NCBI GenBank assembly: GCA_021397845.1
Contig: CM038046.1
Span: forward strand, 64,126,021-64,190,020
Direction: 5' to 3'
DNA: 64,000 bases
Source of the DNA: Areca catechu
Taxonomy: Eukaryota > Streptophyta > Magnoliopsida > Arecales > Arecaceae
Made by a program: the position numbers and the translations under genes
In this document: positions 43,572 through 55,438 of the stretch, in pieces
Layout of the letters: every line of letters begins with the position of its first letter
Numbering within the stretch: position 1 is the stretch's first letter
Notes under the pieces: generated by a model
What the model saw: only the letters and a program-made list of their open reading frames with translations
Told to the model about the DNA's origin: nothing
Databases searched by the model: none

Positions 43572-45461
43572 TGATGTAGCAGGATCATTGACGTGGAGTC
43601 CCCCTCAGATCCAGCTGGCATCCCTGTTGGCAGAGATTACAATGACAATCCCTCTCCTCAAGCCCTTCCATCAGGGTGGCTCCTCCAAGAAAGAGCACCC
43701 GGTTGAAGTCGAGCTCCCTCTCCTCGAGCCCTTCCACCAGGGTGCCTCCCTCGAGGTCGAGCACCCTGCTGAAGTCTAGCTCCCTCTCCTTGAGCCCTTC
43801 CACTAGGGTGGCTTCCCCGAGGTCAATCACTCATCTGAAGTTAAGCTCCCTCTCCTCAAGCCCTTCTACCAGGGTGGCTCCCTCGAGGTTGAGCACCTGG
43901 CCAAAGTCGAGCTCCCTCTCCTCAAGACCTTCTATTGCGGTGGCTCCCCCGAGTTTGAGCACCCAGCCGAAGTCGAGCTCCCTCTCCTCGAGCCCTTCTG
44001 CCAGGATGGCTTCCCATAGGTCGAGAACCCAGCCGAAGTCGAGCTCCCTCTCCTTGAGCCCTTCTGCCAGGATGGCTCCCCTTAGGTCGAGCACCTGGCC
44101 GAAGTTGAGCCCCTTTCCTCGAGCCCTTCCACTGGGGTGCCTTCCCCGAGGTCAAGCACCTGGCCGAAGTCAAGCTCCCTCTCCTCGAGCCCTTCCGCTA
44201 GGGTGGCTCCCCCAAGGTCGAGCACCCAGTCGAAGTCGAGCTCCCTCTCCTTGGGACCTTCTTTCGTGGTGGCTCCCCCGAGGTCGAGCACCCAGCCAAA
44301 GTTGAGCTCCCTCTCCTCGAGCCCTTCCACCAAGATAGCTCCCCCGAGGTCAAGCACTCGATCGAAGTTGAGCTCCCCTCCACCCAAAAGGCTACCGGCA
44401 TGAGTCCAATCCCGTGGTTAAGGTCAACCATGCTTCAGTTATCAAGGGAGAGTACGTAGGATGATACAACGCCTCCTTTAGGTGGAGATGCACTACCTGA
44501 GACCTACAAGCAAACACTTCATTGGGGTATTAGGACCCCTTCAGATCAATGTCAACACTAGTTGGGAAGGGATGCTTTACATAGGGCATAGCGTCCCCCT
44601 ACCAACCGTCTACACCATCCCAAAGGAAAAGTCTATGAAAATGAATTCAAACCTTGGAGCACTTGCCACCACACCTTGCCCTGCTAGGTTTCCCTAAACA
44701 TAGTGTCCTGCTAGAGTGTCAAAGCCTGTGGTGTAACTTCTTTTCATAAAGAGAACATGTGCTCTTGCACGCCCAGGCACTACCAGCCGTAGGCCTTCTG
44801 GTACCCCCCAGAAAGGAGAAGTAAGGGGCTGGCCTAGGGTGGAAATGGGATAGCACCCTGCCCAGCCAGGTTTCCCCAAACACGGACTCCTGCCAAGGTG
44901 TCAGAATCCATGGCACAAATTCCTGCCATGAAGAGAATGTGTGCTCCAACGTGCCCACTCCACGAGCATTAACAATCACGAGCCTATCAGAGCCCTCCCC
45001 CCTCCTAGGAGGGGGATGGAGAGGACCAGCTTAGGTCTAGTCACAGTCAGTACCTTCTGTCTATAAGAAACTTTAAGAAGCCTTTGAAAGGGGCAAGCAA
45101 GATAAGGAAGAAAAAGCAAACAGGAAGAGGGCCAAGAGAGAGCGCTCGAGGGCTACCAAAGGAAGTCTTCGGAAGAGTCCCAGTAGATATAGCCACCACT
45201 GCTCAAGCTCTCCTCCTCCATGCAAACTCTCACTCCCTTATTCTTTTCAAAACCTTTGAGAGTGGAGACCGCTTAGGGATCCACCGAGGAGAGTTTGTTC
45301 CCCTAGATCATCCACTGACTTGACCGTTGCAGTGCCCCCGCTGAGATCCCTGGCCTGGGTCTCCCTTCTTTTGCAGGATCGAGTGCACGCGTGATAGGAC
45401 CGATGGGGAGAGAGATGCCTGAAGCCAAGCAAGAGTACAGGCCATGATGGTCCAGGTGGCA
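43572..45461 (+). repeat. Tat-2 5' LTR
   Basis: About 1.89 kb, close to the 1905 bases of the Tat-1 LTR, with a tandem array in the same U3 position and a 6-base gap to the primer site in both. The TG at 43570 or 43572 is the likely start and GGCA at 45461 the end. After the array (44400-45461) there is a diverged tandem duplication of about 185 bases (from about 44670 and 44855: GCCCTGCTAGGTTTCC versus GCCCAGCCAGGTTTCC). No genes. Confidence 0.7.
43640..44385. repeat. 66-bp tandem array in Tat-2 LTR U3
   Basis: About eleven units; AGCCCTTCC-type landmarks fall at 43661, 43727, 43793 and 43859 and continue at about 66 bases. Unit words are GAGCTCCCTCTCCTCGAGCC, GGGTGGCTCCCCCGAGG and TCGAGCACCCAGCCGAAG. 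Since 66 is 22 codons, frames on both strands remain open (a Ser-rich 209-codon frame on plus, an ERELDFGWVLDLGGAT repeat on minus). The unit resembles the reversed 62-base subunit of Tat-1 (both have CCGAAGTCGAGC and CCACC/CCAGG blocks). Confidence 0.9.
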
Positions 45462-45467
45462 AAAAAT

Positions 45468-45480
45468 TGGCATGCCAGGT
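45468..45480 (+). other. Tat-2 primer binding site
   Basis: TGGCATGCCAGGT followed by AGGGGGG, compared with TGGCGCACCAGGT then AAGGGGG in Tat-1. Confidence 0.7.
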
Positions 45481-45625
45481 AGGGGGGACTAGGACATAGT
45501 CTTGGCCAAGCTAAACCCCATTAAAGCAGCTCCGCCGATGACATGGTGGTGACACGTGCGCGGGAAGCTTCCACTAGCCGTGCAGGGTCCGCCTTCTCAT
45601 GAAGGCATGCACAACCCGAAGAGAG

Positions 45626-46682
45626 TGTTGAAAATTCCAAGCATTATTCTGGACCAGTGCTTATATGCATTGATAGCAATCTAGAAGAAAATAGTCCAAC
45701 AACCTATTATTTGGATTCAATATCATGCAATAATGAAGTTATAAAGAAGAGATGTATGAGAAAAAAAGATTTCTTTATTAATCCATTGGAGAAGAACCCT
45801 TGATACAATCAAGACATAACCTCGGCACCCTTTCTGAAAACCTAGAAGCTTCTCACTATCCCACACATCTTCTCTCTTGCAGGCCTCACACCCCAAGAAC
45901 CCACGTACGGCCCTACATGGACAATACCTCAATGTGCATCTCCCACCTATGGACAATACCTCGATGCAGATGTCCCTTCTCCAAAGCCTCATGGAACATC
46001 CCATGGTCCAAGCCCTCTATGTGATATCTCCCTCACATGTGCCACTCTGCAAGCCCAAGCCATGACTAGGCCTCCTCTCACCGGAAAGAGCACCACCTAC
46101 AGACTCCCTCATGTAGGATTTCTCACGGCCAAGTCCCCGACACGGAAAGTCCCTCCATGTGGTCTCGCCCCAAGGAGGTGCTCCAAGCATTAGCCCTCAC
46201 AGTCTTCTCATGACCATGAGGAAACCTTGCAGAATCCCTTAGACCATGAGCCAAGCCTCATGGTAACAAGTTTTCATGCTCCTCTTGGTTGGCTTCTCTC
46301 CAAATCGAGAGACCCCAAGTCTTCATGATGATTGCTGCTCTTGGACAGGACCAAGACCCCAAAGGGTTAGCCCCCTTACACTCTCCTTCAAGTTCCACAT
46401 GCCCCTCTCCTTAAATAAGAGTGGGCAGTGAAATCCTCCTCAAGTTGGGCATCTTGACTCCTTCATGGAATTTTTGGGCTCAACCACTTCTTGGTTTGTT
46501 ACAATCCTAAGGCAGTTAGGACTTGGATGGTTCATAACAAACTTGGTTAGAACACCTCACATCGTTGGGCTTCCTAATTGGTTACAACCAACCAACTAAC
46601 CAACCAACTAGCTAACCTCCTAACCAATTAACAAACCTGGAACCAACCCCATAACCCAATTGGGTTATGTTACAATCTCTCA
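45626..46682 (-). repeat. LARD-2 3' LTR
   Basis: 1057 bases. On the minus strand it starts TGAGAGATTGTAACATAACC and ends CTTGGAATTTTCAACA. A purine tract (minus strand, 46683-46700, CTTAAAGGGGGAGTC) precedes it. Only its inner 55 bases can be compared with the other LTR; they match with several substitutions, so the element is not young. Confidence 0.75.
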
Positions 46683-46959
46683 AAAGACTCCCCCTTTAAG
46701 TCCGTATGAAAATACTAATCATTTTGGATCAAACCCCTGACACTACAAAAAAAATCATATACAACCAAGCTTTTTAGATACGTAAAATATATACATGAGT
46801 AAAAGTTCAAATTCTAAGAAAATATTATATATATCCATGTTTGGCAAACATGAAAATGCTATAATCAATTTGTAACTTACGTTTTAACTATTAAATGTGA
46901 GTAAATCAAATATAATAGATAAACGTTGGTATGCCAAGAAAAGAGTGTCTAAAAAAATT

Positions 46960-47755
46960 AATATTGATCCCAGGTCTGGAGCTATTCCAAACTCGGATCC
47001 GATTAACTTTAACATAAATGGATCGGATCTTGATATTTAATATCCAAACCTGAGACCCGACTAAAAATATAATATAATATATATTTAAATAATATAATGT
47101 AATATAATATAATATAATGTAATATAATGTAATGCAATATGACATATTTTATAATTTATTATAATATATTATTTTAAATTTTAAGTTTTAAATATTAAAA
47201 ATATAATTACACTATATTATAATTATACTATACTTACAAAGACACTCCCACTAACTAAGTATAATAAAAGAATTCAATATGTTCATATTTTTAACAACGG
47301 GTCATTCAGGTTGAATCGGATTCATAAATAATCCCATTCTATTATAAAAAGTTTGGATATAAATATAATCCAAATAAAATATAGACAACTATATTTTAAT
47401 TATAAATAGCTAACTATTATTAACCATAAAATAGATAACAAATAATATTATTTTTAAATTAAATTAAGATATAAAAATAATTATAACTTTATCTCTTTGT
47501 TGAAAATAAGTTCCATACAACTTTTAACTTATAATTTAAAGGACCAAATAGATACAATTTTAACATTATTAGTATGTTTGAATCAGGTCGGGTCGAGTCC
47601 AAATTCAGTAAACCCAGACCCAACCCAAAAAATGAAATGAGTCTAATTTTAGAACCCAACTTGGATCCACGGGTCCATAAAAATGGGTTGGATCGGGTCT
47701 AAATGGATCGGATCAGATTGGATCATGGGTCAACCTGATCCATTTGCAGCCTTAC
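46960..47755. repeat. AT-rich and GATCC-rich segment in the CACTA 5' part
   Basis: Contains a run of TAATATAA and TAATGTAA words (47070-47140) and many GGATCGG, GGATCCGA and GGGTCTAAA words, which recur in inverted orientation at both ends of the segment. This could be a separate small insertion. I cannot define ends. 47756-48430 shows nothing recognisable. Confidence 0.35.
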
Positions 47756-48589
47756 TTTTAGTTGGATTTAGGGTGAGCTTATCTAAATTTTTGCATTTTC
47801 TATGTCCAAGTCCAGTCCATGATCACCTCTTATTGGTAGGAAGCTAGAGAACATGTTATCAAAATAGATAAATAATAATAACAAAATTAAAATATCTAGA
47901 ATTACCTGGAAGCTTTGCTAACTACTTTTAATAATAATAATAATAGTAGTAGGAGTAGTAGTAATGTATAAATACTTCAGGGAAGATTTGAGCAAATAAA
48001 TGAGTAGCTTGTAAAATCAAGCTTGGAAGTTTGATATAAATCAAGCTTGAATCACCAAAACATGCTCTAAATTAATTTCAACCTGTGAAGCCCAAGTCAA
48101 TAAAAACTTTGATATATTTATAGTATTATACAAATAATGGATTATTAAACTAAAGATTTGTTTTTTTTGGATAAGTTTAAATTTATGTTGGGCTTGAGTC
48201 AAGTTAGCATGTCATAGTTCAATTTTTGATTCAAATTTGAATTGAGCATGTTTCAAAACTATAATTATCTAACTGATCAATTAGACTCATTTATGCATCG
48301 ATTTAAAATTAAATTTAAATTGAGTTCGGTATAATCTTAAACAAATCAAACTTGATGTAGGGTTCAAACTGTAGAGTTTTTTCATATTAAGTTTGATCGA
48401 ATTTGGACCCAGACTCGATAAGCCCGATCAGATTTGGATCCAGACTCGATAAGCTCGATCAGTTACCACAACTTCCCCAGTCTCAACAACTTCCCTGGTT
48501 TCATGCCCATCTCATTTACGCCTTTTTGTGCAGTAGACATACATTGCTACCCAAAGTCTAGATATTTTCCCTTTGTAATGGAGCGCGGT

Positions 48590-48800
48590 GAGGCTGCTAC
48601 CCGGGGTCTACGTATTTCCCCTTCGTAATAGAGCACGACGAGCTGAGGCGAGTGGCGGTGAGGCTCGACGAGGCTCGGCTCGGCGAGGCGAGGTGCAGTG
48701 AGGCGAGGCGAGGCTCAACAAGCCACGGCGCAGCTCGGCGAGGCGAGGTGCGATGAGGAACAGTGAGGTTCGGCGAGCAACGAGGCTCGTCGGGGCATGA
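48590..48800. repeat. GC-rich GGCGAGGCGAGG island in CACTA
   Basis: An abrupt GC-rich island, about 1.85 kb from the left end, in an otherwise very AT-rich element. It is made of irregular GGCGAGGCGAGG, CGGCTCGGCGAGG and GACGAGGCTCG words. En/Spm has a GC-rich first exon that controls its methylation, and this island could be the counterpart. The minus-strand open frame across it is a by-product. Confidence 0.55.
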
Positions 48801-48908
48801 CGCGGCAAGGCATACACCAGGAAGGTTCCGATTGACAAGATTAGGAGGTTGACGATGCAAAATCTCAACTTTTTTGGGAGGTCTGATAGGTGAGTGGAAA
48901 TGTTTTCG

Positions 48909-49057
48909 ATTTGCTCTGTTCACCCGATTTGATCTAATGGCCCTTTGTTTTTGTTTTTGTTCTTTTTTTTTAGGAAATTTCAATTTGCTCTGTTCACCCG
49001 ATTTGATCTAATGGCTCTTTGTTTTTGTTTTTGTTTTTTTTTTAAGAAATTTGTTGT
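48909..49057 (+). repeat. 74-bp duplication containing a 3' splice-site-like tract
   Basis: ATTTGCTCTGTTCACCCG begins at 48909 and 48983. Each unit ends in a T-rich tract: the first GTTCTTTTTTTTTAGGAAAT, the second with TTTTTTTTTAAGAAAT. So the first keeps an AG acceptor and the second has AAG. From 49058 to 50100 I see no identifiable coding sequence. Confidence 0.7.
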
Positions 49058-50099
49058 TTTGCCTTAGAGAAACAATGGCTAAATAATTCAGATGTTTATG
49101 GCTACCTTAACTCATCTAACAAGCCCTTAATCTTGATGGTAAAAATTGGATGTCCAACAAAAATATTTTTTTTAAAAAAAATATAATAAAATATAATAAT
49201 TATATTTATGCATCCGAAATTTTAATCTAGGTTTGCTTGCATATATCAAAAAAAATCATAAGTAATCAAAAACAAACCAGAACCAGTTGGAAAATTATGC
49301 TTTTTGATTTGATCAGGAGGCACTCTGTATTAGATCCGAAGCCCTCTTTAAAAAATCTAACATTTATCATTCCACATGATCCGACTAGCATTATCCATAT
49401 CTAAATTACCATAGAAGAAAAAATAAGCATCTACCAATATTTTATTTCTTTGTTTTCTTTTATGTATTAATACAACACGGAATATTTTCATGCATTTTAT
49501 TGATCTAGCTTGAACTCCTTAAGCATTTATTTTCATACGAGAAGAAAATAAATTTTGAGTTAGCATGTCGTAACATGGATTTTAAAGTTGGATGCAAGTA
49601 TTATGAAGACAAAGAATTCCAAGTTATTTAATTTTACATGGCATAGTAGTTCAATGGTTGTGGTGTATTTGTCATTTATATGGAATGAGAATGTTAATTC
49701 CAATCTATATGTACGTGATATTGTAATCTTCTAGATGTGCATTTATATTATCCCTTTTATTATTTTCTGCACCATCACATACTTGACTCTTACTAGTTTG
49801 TGGGAAGAGCTATAATGAACCGGATGCCATGTAGCATATTAGGGCATTTGAACTTCCCTGAAGGATTCTTCAGTAGAAGAATAGAGTTCAGGCAAGTGGA
49901 GAATGTCTTGTTTAATAAAGTCACTATTGTTATAGGAATGCTACCGATAAATAATGGTTACAATGAATCGAGTCTTGGGCAAATAATTCAAAATTAATTG
50001 AGAGATGCATGTTATCTATCGTATATTTGCTTTGCAATTTGATTGATCAATTAAATGAATGGCTATGACATGGAAATCATTGTGATGGTTCAAATTATC

Positions 50100-50760
50100 T
50101 ACTAGGTGAGGTTGTTCGACAACTTGCCCGAGTCCGATTTCCATCAAGAGGCTTTTAAATATAAATATGATTTTAAATACAAATTTGAGACCTTCGTTCT
50201 CCTTGCTTTGTTACCGCCAAGTGGAGGAGTGCAGCTCAATGTATTTTTGCTTATTGTTAATGATCATTGTATGTTAGCCTTTCAAAAAAAATTTATCTCA
50301 GTATCCTTTATTTATTTTTATTTTTTATGTTTATTTTAGATACATATATATATGGACATAGATTGGAGCTGGTTAAATCTACCAAGGTATCAAAGATTGA
50401 TTTCTAAGGCTAGAATTTGTATATACATAATACTTAGATTCTCATTTTTCTCAATATTTTTCTTTTTAGGGAAACAGTAGAGTACTTGAAGGGAGTTGAT
50501 GAACTTTAATTATAAATTATGTACTTCAGAGCCTTTTGTAATAGCTAATCAAGTGGAGCAAGTATGGTATGTAAAAGATCCAAAAGAAAGTGGATGGCAT
50601 GTAGTTAAAAAGATAAAGCCAAGGGATTGCTTTGATATGAACGAGGACTTCAATGATGCTGATGAAGGCTTGAAAATTGAGCAACAAATAGATTCCATGC
50701 TACCAATTATGACAATGAGATCGATGTAGATGATGAGAATGTAACATGGGAAAGAGATGA
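50100..50760 (+). pseudogene. CACTA TNP2-type transposase, C-terminal part
   Basis: The clear part is 50496-50729: SEPFVIANQVEQVWYVKDP, GWHVVKKIKPRDCFDMNED and a D/E-rich tail. This is the conserved C-terminal block of plant TNP2 transposases (annotated as DUF4216 in many databases, from memory). 50106-50150 reads EVVRQLAR, which often occurs upstream of it. The N-terminal catalytic part of TNP2 is not recognisable in 49000-50100. Confidence 0.75.
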
Positions 50761-51842
50761 TATTCAAGAAATTGAGATTGTAACATTGTTATCCATGCAT
50801 ATATATCCATATATGAATAATGTATTTCCTTGAATATTTGTTAACTATGTATGGAAGACTTGTTTGATTATGTTCAGTTGTATTAGTTATTATTTTCTTA
50901 ACTATATATCGAATGGTGTTCGTACTTTTTTTGTTAACTATTTTAGAAAGGTTGTTTGGTTGTGTTGAATGGTATTTGTTATTTATTTTTATATTTCTTA
51001 TATATTTTGATGTATATATATATAAAGTTTCTATTTATTGCTTGGTTTTACTGTACTAATATCATTTCTTTTAATTATAGGTGTTATGACAAATATATTT
51101 GTTACCTCAACTGAAAGTCTATGTAAGTGATCTAGTTCTTATCTTAATCTGATATTTATTATATAAACAAAAGTGATGACTATTTTAATTTTTTTTGTAG
51201 GGCTAGAAAGAAAAATCTGGTAATTGTAAGGACTCAGGATAGATCGAGAACAAGATCTACTTATCGTGAAGTACATGATTCTAAACCAATAATGAACAAT
51301 GATCATAAAGTGGTTGACCTTGAAGAGACATAAGATAGTGGTGCTGAAAATAAACAATCAAATGAGGGAATGTTACTTGAACCAGAAAATAATTCAAGAC
51401 AAAAGAGGTTGACAACTAGTTGCTTTCCTGCTTATATAGGATGAGTATGATTTTAATTCTTGATGTTCTTATATTTAATATATCAAGGATGGATGTATGC
51501 TTAGTTTCTAGTAGTCTTTAAATATTTACTTTTTTTTTTACATGCTTATTTTATTATTTCTAGGTATATATGAAGCAAGCTAAGTTTAGAGAGACAATCA
51601 TGGTTTCATTGTTTTGATTGCTTATTGTTTAGCTTATATGTGAGTAAGCCATCAAAAAAGAAAGTTTCAAAGTGAATAAAAAACAAAGAAGTCTTCGAAA
51701 AGAAATATCTTATCCTTCCTATTTGAATTTGGTGGGTTATTAGGTTTAGTTATTTCCAATTGATCAAATATTGTATGGAAGGTTGTATACTTATTTTTTT
51801 CTAACATTAGGGATCATTGACTTATCATGATTTTTTGTAACT

Positions 51843-52330
51843 TTGGTGAGAGTTTTACTTCAACCAGTCCACCTTGCATGTTGCTATTGGATTCTCTTCC
51901 AAATAATAGTTGTGTTAGATATGAAGCTGAAATTAGATGGTAATCAAATAAATATGATTTCTATTTTTAACTTTGGTTTTCATAGTCGTTTCATATTAAT
52001 ATATTTAGATTGTTTGTATTTCTCTATTTGCAGCCTAGTTTTTGATATATATGATTGTGAAAAGAAGTCAAAAGATGCAAGAGCAATATGGAATATGCCG
52101 CTGATAGCCCCAAAGGTAGTTATGTTATATTTTTAAAGCAAAATAATTTATTTACAAGTAACATAGAGCAAAATAGTCATTAATCTTTTTGTTTATATTT
52201 CAATAATAACAGGTACCAATACAACCAAATGGAAATGATTGTGGATACTTTGTTTCATATTATATCCATTATTTATGCAGGATGCTCCCACAACCATCTC
52301 TCTAAACAAGATTCCTTCTTTTATATATTC
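51843..52330 (+). pseudogene. CACTA-borne Ulp1-like cysteine protease remnant
   Basis: The key part is 52213-52290: VPIQPNGNDCGYFVSYYIHYLCR. This fits the C-terminal motif of Ulp1/SENP peptidases (family C48), where the Q forms the oxyanion hole and the C of DCG is the nucleophile. An upstream exon-like segment (52030-52130) reads YDCEKKSKDARAIWNMP. The His and Asp of the triad are not clearly visible. Exons appear separated by AT-rich introns (ATTTCAATAATAACAG before VPIQ). Capture of Ulp1-like genes by plant transposons is known. Confidence 0.6.
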
Positions 52331-52379
52331 TAATCCTCTTAACTTCTTACCAAATTTTTATATGCATTCCAAAATTATT

Positions 52380-53860
52380 TATTGATTTTTATTTATTCAG
52401 CTTAATGATTACTGGTTTACAATGACGGAGTTAGATTCCTTTTTGGCTGGTTTAGATTCTATTGGATATGCAAAAAGGAGTGCAACTAGGCAACTTATTG
52501 ATGAGCAGGTCATTGAACATGAAGAAGATACTGGTGTAGCCTTAAAAGAGGAAGAGATATCCTAACCTGAAGTGCCACCTTCTAAAAAGTATCATGGTGA
52601 GACACAAATGAAAGAAGTGCACATGATGGATTCAGATAAGATGATTCATGTAGAGTGGAATGAGTATGGATAGCCAATTGGGGATGGTGGGCAATCACTT
52701 ATGAGCTTTTTAACTAGCCTAACAAAATTTTATGAGCAGCTGCCAGTTAGTGTGAATGATTGGCGAAAGATATCAAAGATCACTAAACTTGAAATTTGGG
52801 AATATACAAAGGTGATATTGATTTCTATTTCATTTATAATTTGACACTTATTTTTATGATGTATTAATATTTTCTTTTTATTTCAAAAAAAGTATGATAT
52901 GGGAGATGAGCATTATAATTTTGCAATAAAGACTTTGACAAGAAAATAGAGAGGAATGAAGTACCGTTTAAGAAAATATTACTAAATAAGAAATTGTAAT
53001 AAGAATATGAAAAAACAAGGTGAAGTACCTAAGAATGTCCCAGAGGCTCAATGAAAGGAAGCTATAGATAGTTGATCTACTTTATAATGGCAAGTATATA
53101 GAAATTATTATTTTTCATTGGTTGAGATTAATTTTTTATAATAGTTAATGTTGGTTTTAAATTTTGGTATGTATGGAACAATGATAGAAAAGGACAGATA
53201 TCAACATTGACTGCAAGAAGAAGTACAAGTATCTCCATTATGCAGGAACAAGGAGCTTCGCGCAAATCAATCACCTATATGTAAAACCCATCCAAATTTT
53301 TTTAAATGCTTGCTCTAATAAATATATATATTTTTTTTTAACTAATTTTTTCTTATACTCGGTTCAAAAGGACAGGAAAAAAATTGAGCCATCCCGGTAT
53401 ATGGGTGAACACTCGTACTAGAAAGAATGAAAACCTATAAATGATGCTGCTACTGGACTAGTTGTAAGTATCCTTTATTAGTCAATTAAACTATAACTCT
53501 ATCTTATTTTTTATTATAATATTTATTTCTTGTAATTAATACATACATGTTTACTTAAACCAAAGAGAAATGTTTAAAGATGCAGAAGGGGATGAAGATT
53601 TTTTAAACAGTTTGGCCAAGAAAGACCAGAAATGATCCGTTGCTTAGGGATAGGACCAACTCCCTATTTATTATGGGGCTCTAAAGCAACAAATGATGTC
53701 TTGAAAAAGGGAAATGAGAGTTTGCATAAAATGGTTAATGACATGGCAGGTCAAGTTGGAACTCTCCAAGTCCAAGTAGCAAATATTTATGGTTCAACAG
53801 TTTCGGTGAGTACTTTAGTTAAATGTATAATTATTTTTTTATTTCTATATGAATGAAATT
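52380..53860 (+). pseudogene. CACTA second protein, En/Spm-type (Transposase_24-like)
   Basis: Reads LNDYWFTMTELDSFLAGLDS and EVHMMDSDKMIHVEWNEYG*PIGDGGQSL in parts, then LPVSVNDWRKISKITKLEIWEYTK, KYDMGDEHYNFAIKTLTRK and RGMKYRLRKYY. This matches the plant family called Ptta/En/Spm transposase, the TNPA-like DNA-binding partner. Further exons: RCLGIGPTPYLLWGSK with a coiled coil VNDMAGQVGTLQVQV (53632-53800). GT and AG signals separate blocks. Several stops are present. Confidence 0.7.
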
Positions 53861-55253
53861 AGATAACTTAATCTTTATTTTCAAAATTATTTTGATTTTT
53901 TAAAAAATACAAAAATGTCATGAAAAAATTCGATGATCATTCATTCTACTTGCTTTTTGATTGATGAATTTAACCAACTATTATACTTATTTATTAATAA
54001 GGTATTGCCAACATGAAAGAAGCTGATGATCATTCATCAAAAATAGATAAAATATCATCTGTTAGTAGCAAACATAATCCAGAGGTATCTATGATATCAT
54101 TACTTTATGCAGTACTTATAATTTAATATTTTTTAAGAAAGTTGGCTAACTCTCTATTATTTCTAGAATGGTAATAGATTTGAACTAAACTTATCTCAAG
54201 TGAACATATTATCCATTCTTGAATCATCTAAAATTATAAGTGAAATTTATTTTAATAAATTTATAGATTTAAATAGAATGGTTCAATGTTATTAAGTAGT
54301 GATCATTAGAACTTATTCATTATATTATTTGAAATCAGTACTTACAGGACGAAGAAGTAATTTTATTGGATATCTCATAGAAAGAAGTAGGCAAAGGAAT
54401 ATTTATTTCTGATGATAAAGACAAGATGTTGATGGGCAAAAGTTTGGAAGATGTGTTTTGTGAGGTTTCTATTTCTTATGCAATTGAGCCCGATGCTCTA
54501 TTATTTGTAAAGGACAAAAGTCGATCTTTAATAAAACATACTGTGGGCACTCATATTATTTGGTGAAATGATTATGTATGTATCTGTGTACATTATTGGT
54601 TTAATAATGATTTATACTATCTCTGAAATGATGTAAATTTATATGATTCCTTTGTTTTTGCAGATTCAGGTGATATAATGGAAGGTGTCAAAGAAGAAAT
54701 GGAGATTTTATAAAGTTTACTTTATATATCTTTATTCTCTTTATGATGTAGCAAAATAGTTAGAACTTGTTTTATGATATATTTTGAGTTCTAGTATTTA
54801 CTTTTTTTGAAATTAGTACTATGTTTTGTTTGTTGTTCTTTGGATTTTGATGAAATTAATAAAGTTGTTGAGACAATATTTTTGTATGACTATCACTATG
54901 TATGTTAAACTATATTTAATATAATGAAAAAAATTATCGTGTTTATAGTTATTTTATATCTTTGTATTTTTATTTATTATTACAGGTGATCCATATTTTG
55001 AAACTGGATTGAGCATGACTATATTTAATTATATACCTACATTTTATTTATGATAGTATACGTTCATTTATACCTACACTTTGTTAATTCCAATGAATTC
55101 TAATTCATATGTATTTAATTACCCATGTTTCTAATTAGTATGTATTTAATTACCTAGGTTTTTAATTCATATGTATTTAATTATCCATATTTTATAAAGG
55201 AGGGTATAGACTAGATTTATACACATGTATATAATATTACCTATGTTAGATAT
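53861..55253. other. CACTA 3' part, no recognisable gene
   Basis: AT-rich, with short open segments such as 54394-54560 (DKDKMLMGKSLEDVF, FVKDKSRSLIKH). These may be last exons of the second CACTA protein or of an unknown passenger. Words ATTCATATGTATTTAATTA recur at 55107-55190. Confidence 0.4.
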
Positions 55254-55435
55254 TACGTGGGTAAAGCACGTCTACACACACGGAAAAAAAAAAGTGGATA
55301 TAAGCTATAGCCACACCGGACATACCCACGTTTAACCAAACGTGTGTACCAATGTGGGCGTAGACATATATCCACATTTTTTAAGCTTTTATCTATGTAT
55401 TTTCTACGTGGGTTTAGCTCAATTTTTTTGTAGTA
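55254..55435. repeat. CACTA right subterminal repeats and end
   Basis: ACGTGGG or its complement CCCACGT occurs near 55256, 55326 and 55406, with ATGTGGG near 55352 and AAACGTGTG near 55339, in about 180 bases. Short repeated motifs close to each end are transposase-binding sites in known CACTA elements. The left end lacks clear copies. Confidence 0.6.
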
Positions 55436-55438
55436 TGA

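Larger units (their letters stand above)
43572..45625 (+). mobile_element. Tat-2: 5' end of a Tat-type Gypsy element
   Basis: Plus-strand 5' LTR (about 43572-45461), primer site (45468-45480) and the first codons of gag (45543-45602, MVVTRAREASTSRAG, then TGA). The gag start matches Tat-1 (MVVTIGREASISRAG). LARD-2 interrupts at 45626 and the rest of Tat-2 is not in the window, because the right side of LARD-2 is cut by a deletion. Confidence 0.8.
46741..55435 (+). mobile_element. CACTA (En/Spm) DNA transposon in LARD-2
   Basis: The left end is CACTACAAAAAAAATC. The right end read in reverse is TACTACAAAAAAATTG, the terminal C having become T. The 3-base duplication TGA is present at 46738-46740 and 55436-55438, as expected for CACTA elements. 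Inside, on the plus strand, are remnants of TNP2-type transposase (50100-50760), an Ulp1-like protease (51843-52330) and a second En/Spm-type protein (52630-53860). All are broken. ACGTGGG-type words repeat near the right end. Confidence 0.9.

Noticed and set aside
43676..44305. 209-codon Ser-rich plus-strand ORF, and minus-strand frames repeating ERELDFGWVLDLGGAT
   Set aside because: Both strands stay open only because the 66-base tandem unit is a multiple of three; the array is in an LTR U3 and no unique protein sequence surrounds it.
48597..48983. 128-codon Arg/Ala/Ser-rich minus-strand ORF in CACTA
   Set aside because: It spans the low-complexity GC island on the strand opposite to the transposase genes and has no family resemblance.
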